From: Clostridium collagenovorans DSM 3089
GTDB taxonomy: Bacteria > Bacillota > Clostridia > Clostridiales > Clostridiaceae
Direction: 5' to 3'
Assembly (NCBI RefSeq): GCF_900130005.1
Contig: NZ_FQXP01000004.1
Location: 74,703 to 138,702, forward strand
DNA length: 64,000 nt
Made by a program: the position numbers and the translations under genes. Below are positions 33,596-43,870 of the stretch, one piece after another (the first letter of the stretch is position 1; every line of letters begins with the position of its first letter). The notes under the pieces are model-generated. The model searched no databases. It was not told where the DNA came from and was given only the letters and a program-made list of their open reading frames with translations.

Positions 33596-34270
33596 ATGTC
33601 TATTTTCAAAAGAGTTGGAGATTTATTTAAAGCAAATGTAAATGATATGATTGATCGTGCTGAAGATCCAGAAAAGATGATCAAGCAATCTATTATTGAC
33701 ATGGAAAAACAATTAACGGGTGCAACACAAGCACTGGGACAAGCTATGGCTAGTGAAAAAGCTGCTTTTAATACCTTAGAAAAAGCAAAGAAAACTTCTA
33801 GTGAATGGGAAGAAAAAGCAAAAATAGCTCTTAAAGCAGGTAATCAAGAGCTAGCAAAGAAAGCACTTTCAGCTAAAGTAAATTCTGATCAAAGCATAGC
33901 TTCATTCCAACAGACCTATGATTCTATACATGGTCAGGTTGTTGATTTACGTTCAAGAGTAGAAGCGCTTCGTGCTAAATTAGAAGAAGCTCAAGGGCAA
34001 CAAAATATTCTAATTGCACGTGCACGTACTGCTGATGCACAAAAGGACATTGCTCAAGCTATTAGTGGTGTAGATAGTAAAAGTGCATTTTCAAGAATGG
34101 AAAAGATGGAACGTAAAATTGAAGAGAAGGAAGCTGAAGCACAAGCTTTTACTAATGTTTCAGGGGATGATATTCTAGCTAAGGATGAGTTTAAAGAACT
34201 TGCTACAAATAGCAGTGTAGACGAGGAATTAGCTCGTTTAATGGCTGAAATGAATTCAGAGTCTAAATAG
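33596..34270 (+). CDS. pspA: PspA/IM30 (Vipp1-like) membrane-protection protein
   Basis: The 224-residue protein is a PspA/IM30 family coiled-coil protein. It opens with the amphipathic helix MSIFKRVGDLFKANVNDMIDRAEDPEKMIKQ, the family hallmark, followed by long heptad-rich helices to about residue 185, and a short C-terminal element (SSVDEELARLMAEM). Such proteins polymerise on the inner face of the membrane and preserve its integrity during envelope stress. It lies between a small membrane protein and a GIDE-like protein in one operon. Confidence 0.9.
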   Translation: MSIFKRVGDLFKANVNDMIDRAEDPEKMIKQSIIDMEKQLTGATQALGQAMASEKAAFNTLEKAKKTSSEWEEKAKIALKAGNQELAKKALSAKVNSDQSIASFQQTYDSIHGQVVDLRSRVEALRAKLEEAQGQQNILIARARTADAQKDIAQAISGVDSKSAFSRMEKMERKIEEKEAEAQAFTNVSGDDILAKDEFKELATNSSVDEELARLMAEMNSESK

Positions 34271-34285
34271 TTGAGGTGTTAATTT

Positions 34286-35065
34286 ATGAATGTTCTTATT
34301 TTCATTCTTGTGATAATAGCATGCGTAGGATATGTCATATATGTGTTTAAACAAGCTGATAGTAAATCCTTAGACATTAGTTATATGAAAACTTCAAGTT
34401 TAAGTGATGCTATTAGTGTTTTAGATGAGATGTCTAACAGTGATACTAATTATAGACATTATGCAGAGATTAAGGTAACAGCTCATGGTAATAATAGTTT
34501 TCCAGCACCATTTAGCGGTCAAAGTGTTATTTATTATAGTAATCAATGTTTTTCTGTAACTCAAGAAAAACAGGTTACTTATGATAAAGAAAATAAGAGA
34601 CATGAGCGTATTGTAAAAAGGGAGAGTGAGCTTTCTTCTGACAATAGTTCAGAACCTATTTTTATTAAGGATAATAGTATAGAATCACCTATACTGTTGG
34701 ATCTTCAAAGTTTTGGAAGTAAATCAGATTTAACAGCTGGTTGTGATCGTTTTGAAAATAAAGATTCTCAATTTTCAAGAAGTCATTTTTCAAATTATAG
34801 ATCTGGTGCTGATTTCTTAGGCTTTAGATTAAAAGAACGTATTCTTAGAGAAGGACAGCCTCTTTATATTTTAGGAGAGCTATATAGAATGGGTAATGAT
34901 CTTTACTTTGGTTATGCTCATCAAGCTAATAAAAGTTCAATGGTTTCTGTAAAGTCAGAGGATCAAATTTTAAATGATGTAAAGGGTGAGAAAACAAAAG
35001 CTCTTATAACTGCAGCAGGTGTAGCTATAGTGGCATTTTTCTTCTTCTTTTCAAAACAATTTTAA
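34286..35065 (+). CDS. GIDE-domain-like membrane protein of the PspA operon
   Basis: The 259-residue protein has an N-terminal helix (residues 3-21) and a C-terminal helix (about 236-256). Between them is a soluble domain resembling the GIDE domain of mitochondrial MUL1-type proteins and bacterial relatives: AEIKVTAHGNNSFPAPFSGQSVIYYSNQCFSVTQE near the start and LREGQPLYILGELYRMGNDLYF near the end. There is no RING domain, so ubiquitin-ligase activity is not implied. It starts 15 bases after pspA, suggesting a role in the same envelope-stress response. The family match is inferred from motif pattern. Confidence 0.65.
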   Translation: MNVLIFILVIIACVGYVIYVFKQADSKSLDISYMKTSSLSDAISVLDEMSNSDTNYRHYAEIKVTAHGNNSFPAPFSGQSVIYYSNQCFSVTQEKQVTYDKENKRHERIVKRESELSSDNSSEPIFIKDNSIESPILLDLQSFGSKSDLTAGCDRFENKDSQFSRSHFSNYRSGADFLGFRLKERILREGQPLYILGELYRMGNDLYFGYAHQANKSSMVSVKSEDQILNDVKGEKTKALITAAGVAIVAFFFFFSKQF

Positions 35066-35376
35066 TAAAGGTACATGTAAGTTTTAGCTAATTATATGTA
35101 TTTTAATTTAAGAGAAGAATAATTTAATAATAAAATTTAAATGTTATTAAAAATTGTTTTTTTGGATATACATTCCAATGAAGAATATTCATTCTTTATT
35201 TAGATAGAAGGTTCATTATAGAATAAATTCAATACTTAATGTAAATATGGAATATTAATTACAACTTAGATATACTTTAATGTATTGAATTTATATTATG
35301 AAACTTTACTTTATAGTGAGATTTTAATGTGGAAAATTAATAAGGTAACTTATTAGGATAATTAATGCAATATATG

Positions 35377-35420
35377 AAAAAATAGAGTGTGAATAAGTCA
35401 CACTCTATTTTTTATAAATA
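35377..35420 (+). terminator. Terminator of the PspA operon
   Basis: A perfect 16-bp stem (35377-35392 with 35398-35413) with a 5-base loop ends in a T-rich tail. The 310 bases between the GIDE-like gene and this hairpin are AT-rich and show no gene. The hairpin is A/T-flanked on both sides and may also serve the minus-strand UPF0489 gene. Confidence 0.85.
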
Positions 35421-35476
35421 TTTATTTTCAATGCAAATATACCTTATATAAAGTTCTTATTCAGTGTAACCGTAAG

Positions 35477-36250
35477 TTACTTTAAGGCATTTTCTATGTG
35501 AGATAATAGCTTATCTAAAAGATAAAATTCGTTTATATCATCTTCTTTTTTTTCTAATTCAACATAAGAACCCTCTGTGGCTATAGTAATTATTTCTGCA
35601 TTATTTATTAAGTAATTTAAAATAGATATATTAGTAGGATTTATAGCCTTTTTAGTATGGAAACAATCCAAATCAATATCTAAGATGAATTTTTTAGTTA
35701 TACTATTATCAGTAAAAAAGCCAGGGATAAACTTATTTATTTGTTTTAATTTAAATATTAGTTCGTCACTTTCTATTACAGTATTATATGTATTAAGTAA
35801 ACATTCCTCATCATGGGATTCTTTCATACATGTACTTGTACAGAATGGGTCTACGTAATATATCTTATCATTAGAGTAGTCTTTACAAATACCAACACCA
35901 AGTAAGCTAAATATTACAGCATGACTTATCATATCAGTTTTTAAGGAAAAATCTATATGCTCATTATTACGAAGCTTATCTAATGATGATGTAATGTCAC
36001 TTAAATTATCTATATCTACAGTTGATAATAATTTCTTGCTAATAGTTTTCCACTCACATTCATTAATAGCACAGCTATGTCTATAAAATGCAGTACGGGT
36101 ATCCATATGGTGGTCAAAAGTTAATAATACTGGTACAATTTCATTATTAGAGGCGTACTCTGACCATGGAAGTATAACTTCATGATGATTCTCTACAATG
36201 TAAATCTTTTTGTCCTTTATTACTTTTTCCCTTACTATATCCTGTTTCAA
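35477..36250 (-). CDS. UPF0489 family protein
   Basis: The 257-residue protein matches UPF0489, whose members include human C5orf22. It begins KQDIVREKVIKDKKIYIVENHHEVILPW. Two Asp/His clusters, TFDHHMDTR and LDIDLDCF, resemble the metal ligands of arginase/deacetylase-fold enzymes. A further DPFC and several histidines lie between. The activity is unknown. The best start is TTG at 36250, eight bases after AAAGGAG; an ATG at 36304 would add 18 residues lying across that site. Confidence 0.75.
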   Translation of the reverse strand: MKQDIVREKVIKDKKIYIVENHHEVILPWSEYASNNEIVPVLLTFDHHMDTRTAFYRHSCAINECEWKTISKKLLSTVDIDNLSDITSSLDKLRNNEHIDFSLKTDMISHAVIFSLLGVGICKDYSNDKIYYVDPFCTSTCMKESHDEECLLNTYNTVIESDELIFKLKQINKFIPGFFTDNSITKKFILDIDLDCFHTKKAINPTNISILNYLINNAEIITIATEGSYVELEKKEDDINEFYLLDKLLSHIENALK

Positions 36251-36397
36251 ATTAAACACTCCTTTAAAAGAACCTTTAAGTTTCAATAATATATAGAATA
36301 TCATATACTTAGCAAAAGGAAAAGCAAGTACTTAAAGCATCGCATAATTGAGTGTAATTAATATATGAACCACTATATAAATTTTAATAAATAAAAA

Positions 36398-36447
36398 GAA
36401 ATGGGGCTGTTGCACTAAGAATAAATCTTTTAATGCCACAAGCCCCA
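36398..36447 (-). terminator. Terminator of the chromate transporter operon
   Basis: On the minus strand AATGGGGCT pairs with AGCCCCATT (36439-36447 with 36398-36406), with further inner pairs, and is followed by a T-rich run. It lies 18 bases after the second chromate transporter gene. Confidence 0.8.
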
Positions 36448-36464
36448 TTATACATTAATAATAA

Positions 36465-37031
36465 TTAGATTATGGTATATAATAAAGTACCAATTACACC
36501 AGAACCGAATATAACAAGTATTGGATTAATCTTAAACTTTCTTAAAGCAACTAACCCACCAACAAATAAAAGCCCTTCTATTGGATGGAAATTTGATAAT
36601 ACTATATCAGCCTTTTCAGCTTGGAAAAGTGCTAAAGTCAGTATTGATAATCCAGCTGAGCTTATTAAGGCTACTACTGCTGGTCTAAGGCTTGAAAGGA
36701 TAGTTTGTACACCTTTTAAATTACGATATTTATAATAAAAGTGAGCTAATATAAGACAAATTATAAATGAAGGAATAATACATCCTAATGTACAAATAAG
36801 AGCTCCAGGTAATCCTGATAATTGAGTTCCTACAAAGGTTGCTGAGTTAATGGATATAGGTCCAGGAGTCATTTCTGCAATGGTGATTAAATCAGCAAAC
36901 TCTGCTAAGGTCATTAATCCATGAACATTAACAACTTGATTTTGAATTAGTGGAATAGCAGCATATCCGCCACCAACACTAAATAATCCTACTTGAATAA
37001 AGCTGAAAAATAGTAAGGTAAGAATTTGCAT
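36465..37031 (-). CDS. Chromate transporter, second half-size subunit
   Basis: The 188-residue membrane protein is a single CHR (chromate ion transporter) domain with about five or six helices. The family signature is seen in FFSFIQVGLFSVGGGYAAIPLIQ and in the following FADLITIAEMTPGPISINSATFVG. Short CHR proteins work as adjacent gene pairs, in contrast to fused ChrA. The upstream partner ends one base before this ATG. Known members export chromate, but the physiological anion in this organism is uncertain. Confidence 0.9.
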   Translation of the reverse strand: MQILTLLFFSFIQVGLFSVGGGYAAIPLIQNQVVNVHGLMTLAEFADLITIAEMTPGPISINSATFVGTQLSGLPGALICTLGCIIPSFIICLILAHFYYKYRNLKGVQTILSSLRPAVVALISSAGLSILTLALFQAEKADIVLSNFHPIEGLLFVGGLVALRKFKINPILVIFGSGVIGTLLYTII

Positions 37032-37032
37032 C

Positions 37033-37632
37033 TTATAAATCTCCTTTCACTTGTTTTTTATCACGGTATATTTCTAAGATAAGAGAAGCGATACCGATAC
37101 CAACACAAAGTAAGATAACAGCCATTGCACTAATATCCATAACATATGTCATAATAAATGTTACAATCATTAAAATAATATAAAACATGTTACCAGCTTT
37201 AATAATATTTTTAGCAAGGTTAATAACTACATCACAAATTACAGCAGCAACACCAGCACGCATAACTAATAAAGCAGTAGCAATGGTTGGGTTAGATCTG
37301 AATTGATCGTAGAACATAGCTATAACTGATATAATAATTATAGGTGGAATAATTGTACCAATTACTGCAACAAGAGAACCTAATATACCTTGTACACGAT
37401 AACCTAAAATAACAGAGGCATTAACAGGAATAGGACCAGGACTTGATTGTGATATAGCAGTTATATCTAACATTTCACTCTCATCTAACCATTGTAATTC
37501 CTCAACAAATTTTTTCTTCATAAGAGATACGATTACAAATCCACCACCAAAAGTACATGCACTAAGCATAAAGGTAGATTTAAAAAGTTGCCATAAAACT
37601 TTCCAATCTCTTTTAACTTTTTTATTGTCCAT
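37033..37632 (-). CDS. Chromate transporter, first half-size subunit
   Basis: The 199-residue membrane protein is the first of two half-size CHR-domain proteins. LWQLFKSTFMLSACTFGGGFVIVSLMKKKFVEE and LDITAISQSSPGPIPVNASVILGYRV are the family motifs. The pair likely forms an antiparallel heterodimer. The ATG follows AAGGAG. No regulator gene is adjacent. Confidence 0.9.
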   Translation of the reverse strand: MDNKKVKRDWKVLWQLFKSTFMLSACTFGGGFVIVSLMKKKFVEELQWLDESEMLDITAISQSSPGPIPVNASVILGYRVQGILGSLVAVIGTIIPPIIIISVIAMFYDQFRSNPTIATALLVMRAGVAAVICDVVINLAKNIIKAGNMFYIILMIVTFIMTYVMDISAMAVILLCVGIGIASLILEIYRDKKQVKGDL

Positions 37633-38542
37633 ATTTTATAAACACTCCTTATATTATTATTTGGAATTATGTCCATATAAAATTCAATTTATAATGTCAA
37701 ACAACTTAAGTTTAAGGTAAAACCTAACATAAGTAAAATATATAATTATTATATAGATGATAAGTAAATAATTATACACATCAGTTGCTTACCAAATAAT
37801 TATATACAATATTTATATAAATAGTAATAATATTAAATATATTTCTAGATATAACAAGTATATTTTAAATTGTACTTTTGATTTTTAATTATGAGATAAT
37901 AAAATATTAAATATTGGGTTATATAGAATAACCTACTTAGAAGTTGTAGATTTTAAGTATATATAAATTAAGCTAAATAAGTACTATTTTTAAAAGCTTG
38001 CTTATGTATTATGTGAAAATATATAACATGTTTGAATTTGAATCTGATTTACATAAATGGTATTAAATTGTACAATATAAATATATATCTAAAATTAAAA
38101 CATATAAAAGTATATAATGAGAGTAAAGAAATAAAGTATAAAGTATATAGTAGAAAATAAAAATTTTAGAAATTAGATAAAAGAGCAAATCCTCATAGAA
38201 GTAGTGAATCTATAAAACTTCATCTAAGAGTATTTTTTAAACAACAAAGTCGAAAGTTAAAAGTGGATGCATCTTCAATGCTTGTCTTATTAGAACATTC
38301 CATAATTTGTAAAAATTCAAGAGTAAATTAATTAGTAATTTTAAATATAAAAACTTTTAAAGAGAAGAGGGGGAGTATTTTTACTTATATATTGTAATAT
38401 TAAGACTTCATTATTAAAGCTTAGTTTATATTTAAATATTCTTATAAGAATGTATAAGAATATTAGAAATTTTTTATGAATGTATTTTTAAAAAGTAATT
38501 TTATAAGTAATTTTATAAGTAATTTTAAGGAAGGAGTTAAAT
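37633..38542. other. 910-base non-coding region with an ORF remnant and tandem repeats
   Basis: This is the longest gap in the window. Most is AT-rich without signals. Bases 38170-38331 hold 53 open codons with no start codon and a less AT-rich composition, encoding IKLHLRVFFKQQSRKLKVD and then a Leu/Ile-rich part. This may be a decayed gene. It ends with a 12-bp tandem repeat just before the ABC permease gene. The promoters of both flanking operons must lie here, but none is clear. Confidence 0.45.
38494..38527 (+). repeat. Three tandem copies of a 12-bp unit
   Basis: AGTAATTTTATA occurs at 38494, 38506 and, in part, 38518, ending three bases before the AAGGAAGGAG site of the ABC permease gene. 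Such a repeat can change copy number by slippage and alter promoter or leader length. Confidence 0.75.
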
Positions 38543-41053
38543 ATGTTTAAGTTGTCTAAAAAGTTTATTGCAAGAAACAAAAAGTATACTTTTATAATAA
38601 TTGCTGGAATTATGCTGCCTGTAATGATGATGTTTTCATTGATACAGCTTGCTAACAGTATAGGTTTAAAGTATAAGGATTTTTTGATTAGTAACGAAAG
38701 GCAGGATTTTAAAGTATCATCCATAGATAAAGAAACCTGTGAGAAGATAATAAAAAATGTAAATGAAGTTTATAAGGATGAGGTAGAGAGAATAGAATTC
38801 AGCGCATATATAGGACAAGCTTACTTTGAAAATGTGGATACTACTAGAGGAACACTGATATTAACTAATGAAGAAGGAATTAGAGAAATCAATGACTTTA
38901 AAATACTTGAGGGGAAATATCCAGAAAAATCCTTCGAAATTGCTATAGAGAAAAGTGTTAATAATAAATTTGACCAACCCTTCAAAATAGGTGACAAAAT
39001 AAATCTTGATGTGGAGGATGGTGAAGGAAATTTAATTGAAAAATCCTTTGTCATTAGTGGATTTATGTGTGATACACCTATACAAGGTAGCACTTTAGGG
39101 AAGCAAAGTTATATTTTTACGAATAAAAGTACTGTAGAAGCCTTAGAAAAGGAAGATTTTATATTTCTAAAGGATAATTATAATATAGATTTTTTAGTAG
39201 ATAAAAATAAGTTTGATGAAGACAAAGTTTTTGAGATAATCATGAGCATTTATCCTATGATTGATGAGCAATATTTGATTAAGGTTGATAAGAATAGAAA
39301 AGGAGAAGCTACAGAGGAAGAAGCAAAATCTATTGGAGAGGTATTAAAAAAGGTTAAAATTAATGAGGCTAAATCTAATGCCTATGGAGAAAAAGATGGT
39401 TACGATTCCGTTGAAATATCAATAAAAACCATATCAATAATAATATCAATAGCAATGGTTTTATTAGTGTATAGTAACATGAATTTAGTTACTATGGAAA
39501 GAGTTAAGCAGTATGGGACACTTAGATGCATAGGTATGAGTCAAAAACAATTATCAAAAATGATAGTGTTTGAAACAGTAGTTTATGGAGTAGTAGGGGT
39601 GGCATTTGGAATAATCCTAGGTACATTGCTTAATTCTGTAATTGGTGAAAAAATAATGTATATGGTGGTGGGAAGTGAAGTTAAATTAGCAGGAACCTTT
39701 AAATCCTATTGTGAAATTTTAATATTAGTCGCTTTTTCACTGTTAATAGTTTCAGTAGGTATAATTTTAAAAATGAAAAAATTTCAACCTACGGAAGCCC
39801 TAAACTATTCAGAAAGCAATAAGTTTTTTAAAAGTAAAACAAGCTCCTATAATTTAAAGGAAAAGCAAAAGCTTATAAGTTTATTTGCTAAGAGAAACTT
39901 AAAAAGAAATTTAGATAAAACTATAGTTAATTTTATATCTTTAGTAGTATCTATTACCCTAATTATGGTTATTATAAATGGAGTGTTTTCTATAAATAAA
40001 CCAGAGAAAAGCTATAAAAGCAAGTTTTCAGATTATGAGATAGTTCAAGGATTTTCAGGTGGAAATAAATCTTATATAGCAGAAGAAAAGATAAGTAAAA
40101 TATCAGATATGGAAAATGTAAGAAAGGTTTATGCCTTAAACAATATTGTAGAGAATACTTTTAGTACACTAGATGATAAAGATAGTCCTTCACTAGTAAT
40201 TTACAACAATGAACTTTTTGATAAATTTATACAAGATAATAATCTTAAGGATATTAATTATCTTAATGAAGATATAGCTATTTTTATAAAAGATAAAAAC
40301 CTCCAATCACAAAAAAATTATTTTGAGAAGTTTCAAAAGGAAGTAAACAATACTTTGCAAGGATATATAAGAAATACTTATACAGAGGATAAGAAGGAAG
40401 TAAGTTTTAAACTTAATAAGTGTATAGAGGGTTATGGGGTAAATCAAGGAGGAACTCCAAAGCCAGATGGTGAGTATATAATAATAAATGAAAATCTAGC
40501 AAGAAAGCTTTATGGGAAAATAAGTTATACGGACATAATGATTGATTTAGGTGGAAAAGTAACAGAAGATTTTCAAAGAAATATTTCTAAATTATTAAAG
40601 GATGAGATAGAAGTTACCCATGGAAAGTATGATGCTGGTTTTGAAGAAAGTGAAAGACAAGTATTAGGTATGGTTATTTTAATTGCTTATATGCTATTTG
40701 CTACGGGATTGGTTACATTTTTAAATATTAGAAACACAATTAAGGCTAATATAATAAACAGAAAAAAAGAAAATGGAGTGCTTAGAGCTATTGGAATGTC
40801 AAATAAGCTTTTGACCAAGGTAATAAAACTAGAAAATATAAAGCTAACAATTTATGCAGATATTACAAGCATTATTATATCAATGCCTATTAATATGTAT
40901 GTAACCTATACTTTAACAGAAAAATCACAAATTAAATTATGGATATACATTTTAATTAGTATTATAGCTATCTTGTGTATATATGGAATCTCTGCCTTAG
41001 AAATAAAGAAGAATTTAAGTGAAGAAATAATAACAGAAGTAAATGAGTATTAG
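38543..41053 (+). CDS. FtsX-like ABC transporter permease
   Basis: The 836-residue protein is a MacB/FtsX-type permease. An N-terminal helix (about 15-37) is followed by an extracellular MacB-like domain (to about residue 285). Then come three helices with the FtsX signature (MVLLVYSNMNLVTMERVKQYGTLRCIGMSQKQL), and a second half repeats this pattern, ending in three more helices (around TIKANIINRKKENGVLRAIGMSNKLL). Such permeases couple an ATPase to extracytoplasmic action, for example peptide export or defence. It is followed after 12 bases by its ATPase gene. The ATG follows GGAAGGAG. Confidence 0.88.
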   Translation: MFKLSKKFIARNKKYTFIIIAGIMLPVMMMFSLIQLANSIGLKYKDFLISNERQDFKVSSIDKETCEKIIKNVNEVYKDEVERIEFSAYIGQAYFENVDTTRGTLILTNEEGIREINDFKILEGKYPEKSFEIAIEKSVNNKFDQPFKIGDKINLDVEDGEGNLIEKSFVISGFMCDTPIQGSTLGKQSYIFTNKSTVEALEKEDFIFLKDNYNIDFLVDKNKFDEDKVFEIIMSIYPMIDEQYLIKVDKNRKGEATEEEAKSIGEVLKKVKINEAKSNAYGEKDGYDSVEISIKTISIIISIAMVLLVYSNMNLVTMERVKQYGTLRCIGMSQKQLSKMIVFETVVYGVVGVAFGIILGTLLNSVIGEKIMYMVVGSEVKLAGTFKSYCEILILVAFSLLIVSVGIILKMKKFQPTEALNYSESNKFFKSKTSSYNLKEKQKLISLFAKRNLKRNLDKTIVNFISLVVSITLIMVIINGVFSINKPEKSYKSKFSDYEIVQGFSGGNKSYIAEEKISKISDMENVRKVYALNNIVENTFSTLDDKDSPSLVIYNNELFDKFIQDNNLKDINYLNEDIAIFIKDKNLQSQKNYFEKFQKEVNNTLQGYIRNTYTEDKKEVSFKLNKCIEGYGVNQGGTPKPDGEYIIINENLARKLYGKISYTDIMIDLGGKVTEDFQRNISKLLKDEIEVTHGKYDAGFEESERQVLGMVILIAYMLFATGLVTFLNIRNTIKANIINRKKENGVLRAIGMSNKLLTKVIKLENIKLTIYADITSIIISMPINMYVTYTLTEKSQIKLWIYILISIIAILCIYGISALEIKKNLSEEIITEVNEY

Positions 41054-41065
41054 GAGGTGTTTAAG

Positions 41066-41734
<669 letters not shown>

Positions 41735-41745
41735 GTATTTTATAT

Positions 41746-41845
41746 AAGAGCTGTCACAGGAACAATAAATATAATGATATGTTACATTTGAAGATAATCT
41801 ACAGAGTAATATATTATATATGTATTTATTAGAGTGATAGCTCTT
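41746..41845 (+). terminator. Long-loop terminator after the ABC transporter
   Basis: AAGAGCTGTCAC (41746-41757) pairs with GTGATAGCTCTT (41834-41845, one G-U pair) around a loop of about 76 bases, then a T-rich tail. It separates this transporter from the two-component operon. Confidence 0.6.
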
Positions 41846-41892
41846 AATTATTTTAAGAAAGTTTTATAATAAAATCTGAGCTTAATATATAG

Positions 41893-41914
41893 GTTCTAAT
41901 TAATATTCTACATT
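41893..41914. repeat. 22-bp intergenic repeat, copy 2
   Basis: This matches the sequence at 19095-19116 at 21 of 22 positions and lies in the otherwise featureless upstream region (41846-42104) of the first Bce-type regulator gene. Confidence 0.35.
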
Positions 41915-42104
41915 CTTAGTAATAGCTGTATTCTAAAATGAATGGTAGCTGTAAATGCAATGAAGAGTGTTTATTATAATATATATTGAATATTTATTTT
42001 ATAGTTTGTTAAAATGATATAAGAATGTAGTGAGAGAAGTTAAATTTTATTTATAGTAATTTAGCTAATAATTTTCTAAATAGGTATAACTTAGGGGTGA
42101 TGTA

Positions 42105-42767
42105 ATGGCAGTTATCTTAATTGTTGAGGATGATAAGGAACTTAGAGAAGAATTACATATATTGTTAGAAGACAATGGGTATACACCAAAGGATGTAAAT
42201 GAGTTTAGCAATACTAAGGAGGAGATTTTACTTTCAAATGCAGATTTAGTTTTGCTTGATATTAAGATTCCATATATAAATGGACAGCAACTTTTAAGAA
42301 GCATAAGAAAGGAATCTGATGTACCTATAATAATGCTTACTAGCAAAAACTCTGAAGCAGATGAAGTGCTTAGTATGAGTTATGGTGCAGATGATTATAT
42401 AACTAAACCATATAATCCAGTATTATTACTTTTAAGAATAGAGGCTTTACTTAAGAGAACTAGTAAAGTAGGACAGGATTTAACTTATAAGAATATCAAG
42501 GTAAATTTACTTAGAAGTACTTTAGAGTGTAAAGATGAGGAAGTATTATTGTCTAAAAATGAGATAAGTATATTTTATTATATGTTAATGCATAGAGGAG
42601 AGATTGTTAGTAGAGACGATATAATTAATTATTTATGGGGTAATGATAGATTTATAGATGATAATACCTTAACCGTTAATATAAATAGACTAAGAAAAAA
42701 ACTAGAAGGTGTTAATTTGAAATCAGTAATAGAGACTAGAAGGGATCAGGGGTATATTCTTATATGA
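42105..42767 (+). CDS. Bce-type OmpR-family response regulator (module 1)
   Basis: The 220-residue protein has a receiver domain with acidic pocket VEDD, phospho-acceptor Asp52 (LLDIKIP) and conserved Lys in YITKPYNP, followed by an OmpR/PhoB winged helix (residues 125-220, ending TRRDQGYIL). Its stop overlaps the start of the kinase gene by four bases. In BceRS/BraRS-like systems the regulator switches on the neighbouring transporter on exposure to cell-wall-active peptides, which the next two genes fit. The ATG follows AGGGGTG. Confidence 0.92.
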   Translation: MAVILIVEDDKELREELHILLEDNGYTPKDVNEFSNTKEEILLSNADLVLLDIKIPYINGQQLLRSIRKESDVPIIMLTSKNSEADEVLSMSYGADDYITKPYNPVLLLLRIEALLKRTSKVGQDLTYKNIKVNLLRSTLECKDEEVLLSKNEISIFYYMLMHRGEIVSRDDIINYLWGNDRFIDDNTLTVNINRLRKKLEGVNLKSVIETRRDQGYILI

Positions 42768-43780
42768 GACTAAAATATTATTTACAAAATAAAGTTGTAC
42801 ATATCAGTATGTATATTGTTTTAATGGGTCTTATTCAATTTATGCTTTATATGTTTAAGGTTCCTTCACCATTAATGATTTCAATCTTAATTTTAATGCT
42901 TACTTTTATAATTCTAGAAGTTACATATGATTACAATAGAAAAAAAGATTTTTTCAATGAGTTTTTAGAAAATTTAGATCAATTAGATAAAAAATATCTT
43001 ATTACAGAAATAATTAAGAAGCCTAACTTTATTGAGGGTAAAATTATATATGAATCACTACAAGATATTAATAAAAATATCTATGAGGAAATAGAGCAGT
43101 ACAAAAATAGTGTAAGTGATTTTAAGGAATACATAGAAATGTGGATTCACGAGGTTAAAATACCAATAGCAAGCTCAGTTTTGATTCTTCATAACAATAA
43201 ACCAGATACAGTTAAAAAGGTACAGCTTCAAATAAATAGAATAGAAAGCTATGTAGAACAGGTTCTATATTATGTTAGAAGTAAAAATGCAGAAAAGGAT
43301 TACCTTATAAAACAGTGTAATTTGAAGGAAATAATAAATAGTGTAGTAAGGAAAAATAAGGATATTCTTATTTCAAAGCATATTGCCATAAATGTTGAAG
43401 ATGTTTCTGAAAGTATATTGAGTGACAGTAAGTGGTTAGAATTTATTATAAATCAGATAATAAGCAATAGTATAAAGTATTCTAAGGATGAAAGTCCAAA
43501 GATAAGCTTTAGGAGTGAGAGTAAAGAGGGTAAAATAATATTGCATATCGAGGATAATGGTTTGGGAATAAACAAAAGTGATTTACCCAGAGTCTTTAAT
43601 AAATCTTTTACAGGTGAAAATGGTAGGGGTAACTCAAGTTCAACGGGTATGGGACTTTATTTATGTAAGAAGTTATGTAATAAGATAGGTCACTTTATTG
43701 AGGTAAACTCAGAAAAAAATATTTTCACTAGAGTTTCTATAACATTCAACTGTGATGAATATTACAAAGATGTAAGATAA
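42764..43780 (+). CDS. Bce-type intramembrane-sensing histidine kinase (module 1)
   Basis: The 338-residue kinase has two helices close together at the N-terminus (about 13-31 and 34-54) with almost no extracellular loop, the mark of BceS-like kinases that sense through their ABC transporter. The phospho-acceptor is His129 in WIHEVKIP. IISNSIKYSKD is the N box, IEDNGLGINKSDLPRVFNKSFTG the F box region, and STGMGLYLCKKL the G box. It overlaps the response regulator gene by four bases. Confidence 0.93.
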   Translation: MRLKYYLQNKVVHISMYIVLMGLIQFMLYMFKVPSPLMISILILMLTFIILEVTYDYNRKKDFFNEFLENLDQLDKKYLITEIIKKPNFIEGKIIYESLQDINKNIYEEIEQYKNSVSDFKEYIEMWIHEVKIPIASSVLILHNNKPDTVKKVQLQINRIESYVEQVLYYVRSKNAEKDYLIKQCNLKEIINSVVRKNKDILISKHIAINVEDVSESILSDSKWLEFIINQIISNSIKYSKDESPKISFRSESKEGKIILHIEDNGLGINKSDLPRVFNKSFTGENGRGNSSSTGMGLYLCKKLCNKIGHFIEVNSEKNIFTRVSITFNCDEYYKDVR

Positions 43781-43870
43781 GGTTATATAAATCGATGTTA
43801 GCAATATTTCCTTTTTTATATAATTATTTTAGAAATAATTTACGAATCAATAAGAAAGGAGCAAAATTAT

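Noticed and set aside
43781..43870. Two short inverted repeats between the module 1 kinase and ATPase genes, considered as BceR operators
   Set aside because: Both are AT-only and do not match the known Bce-type operator pattern; they may be chance.
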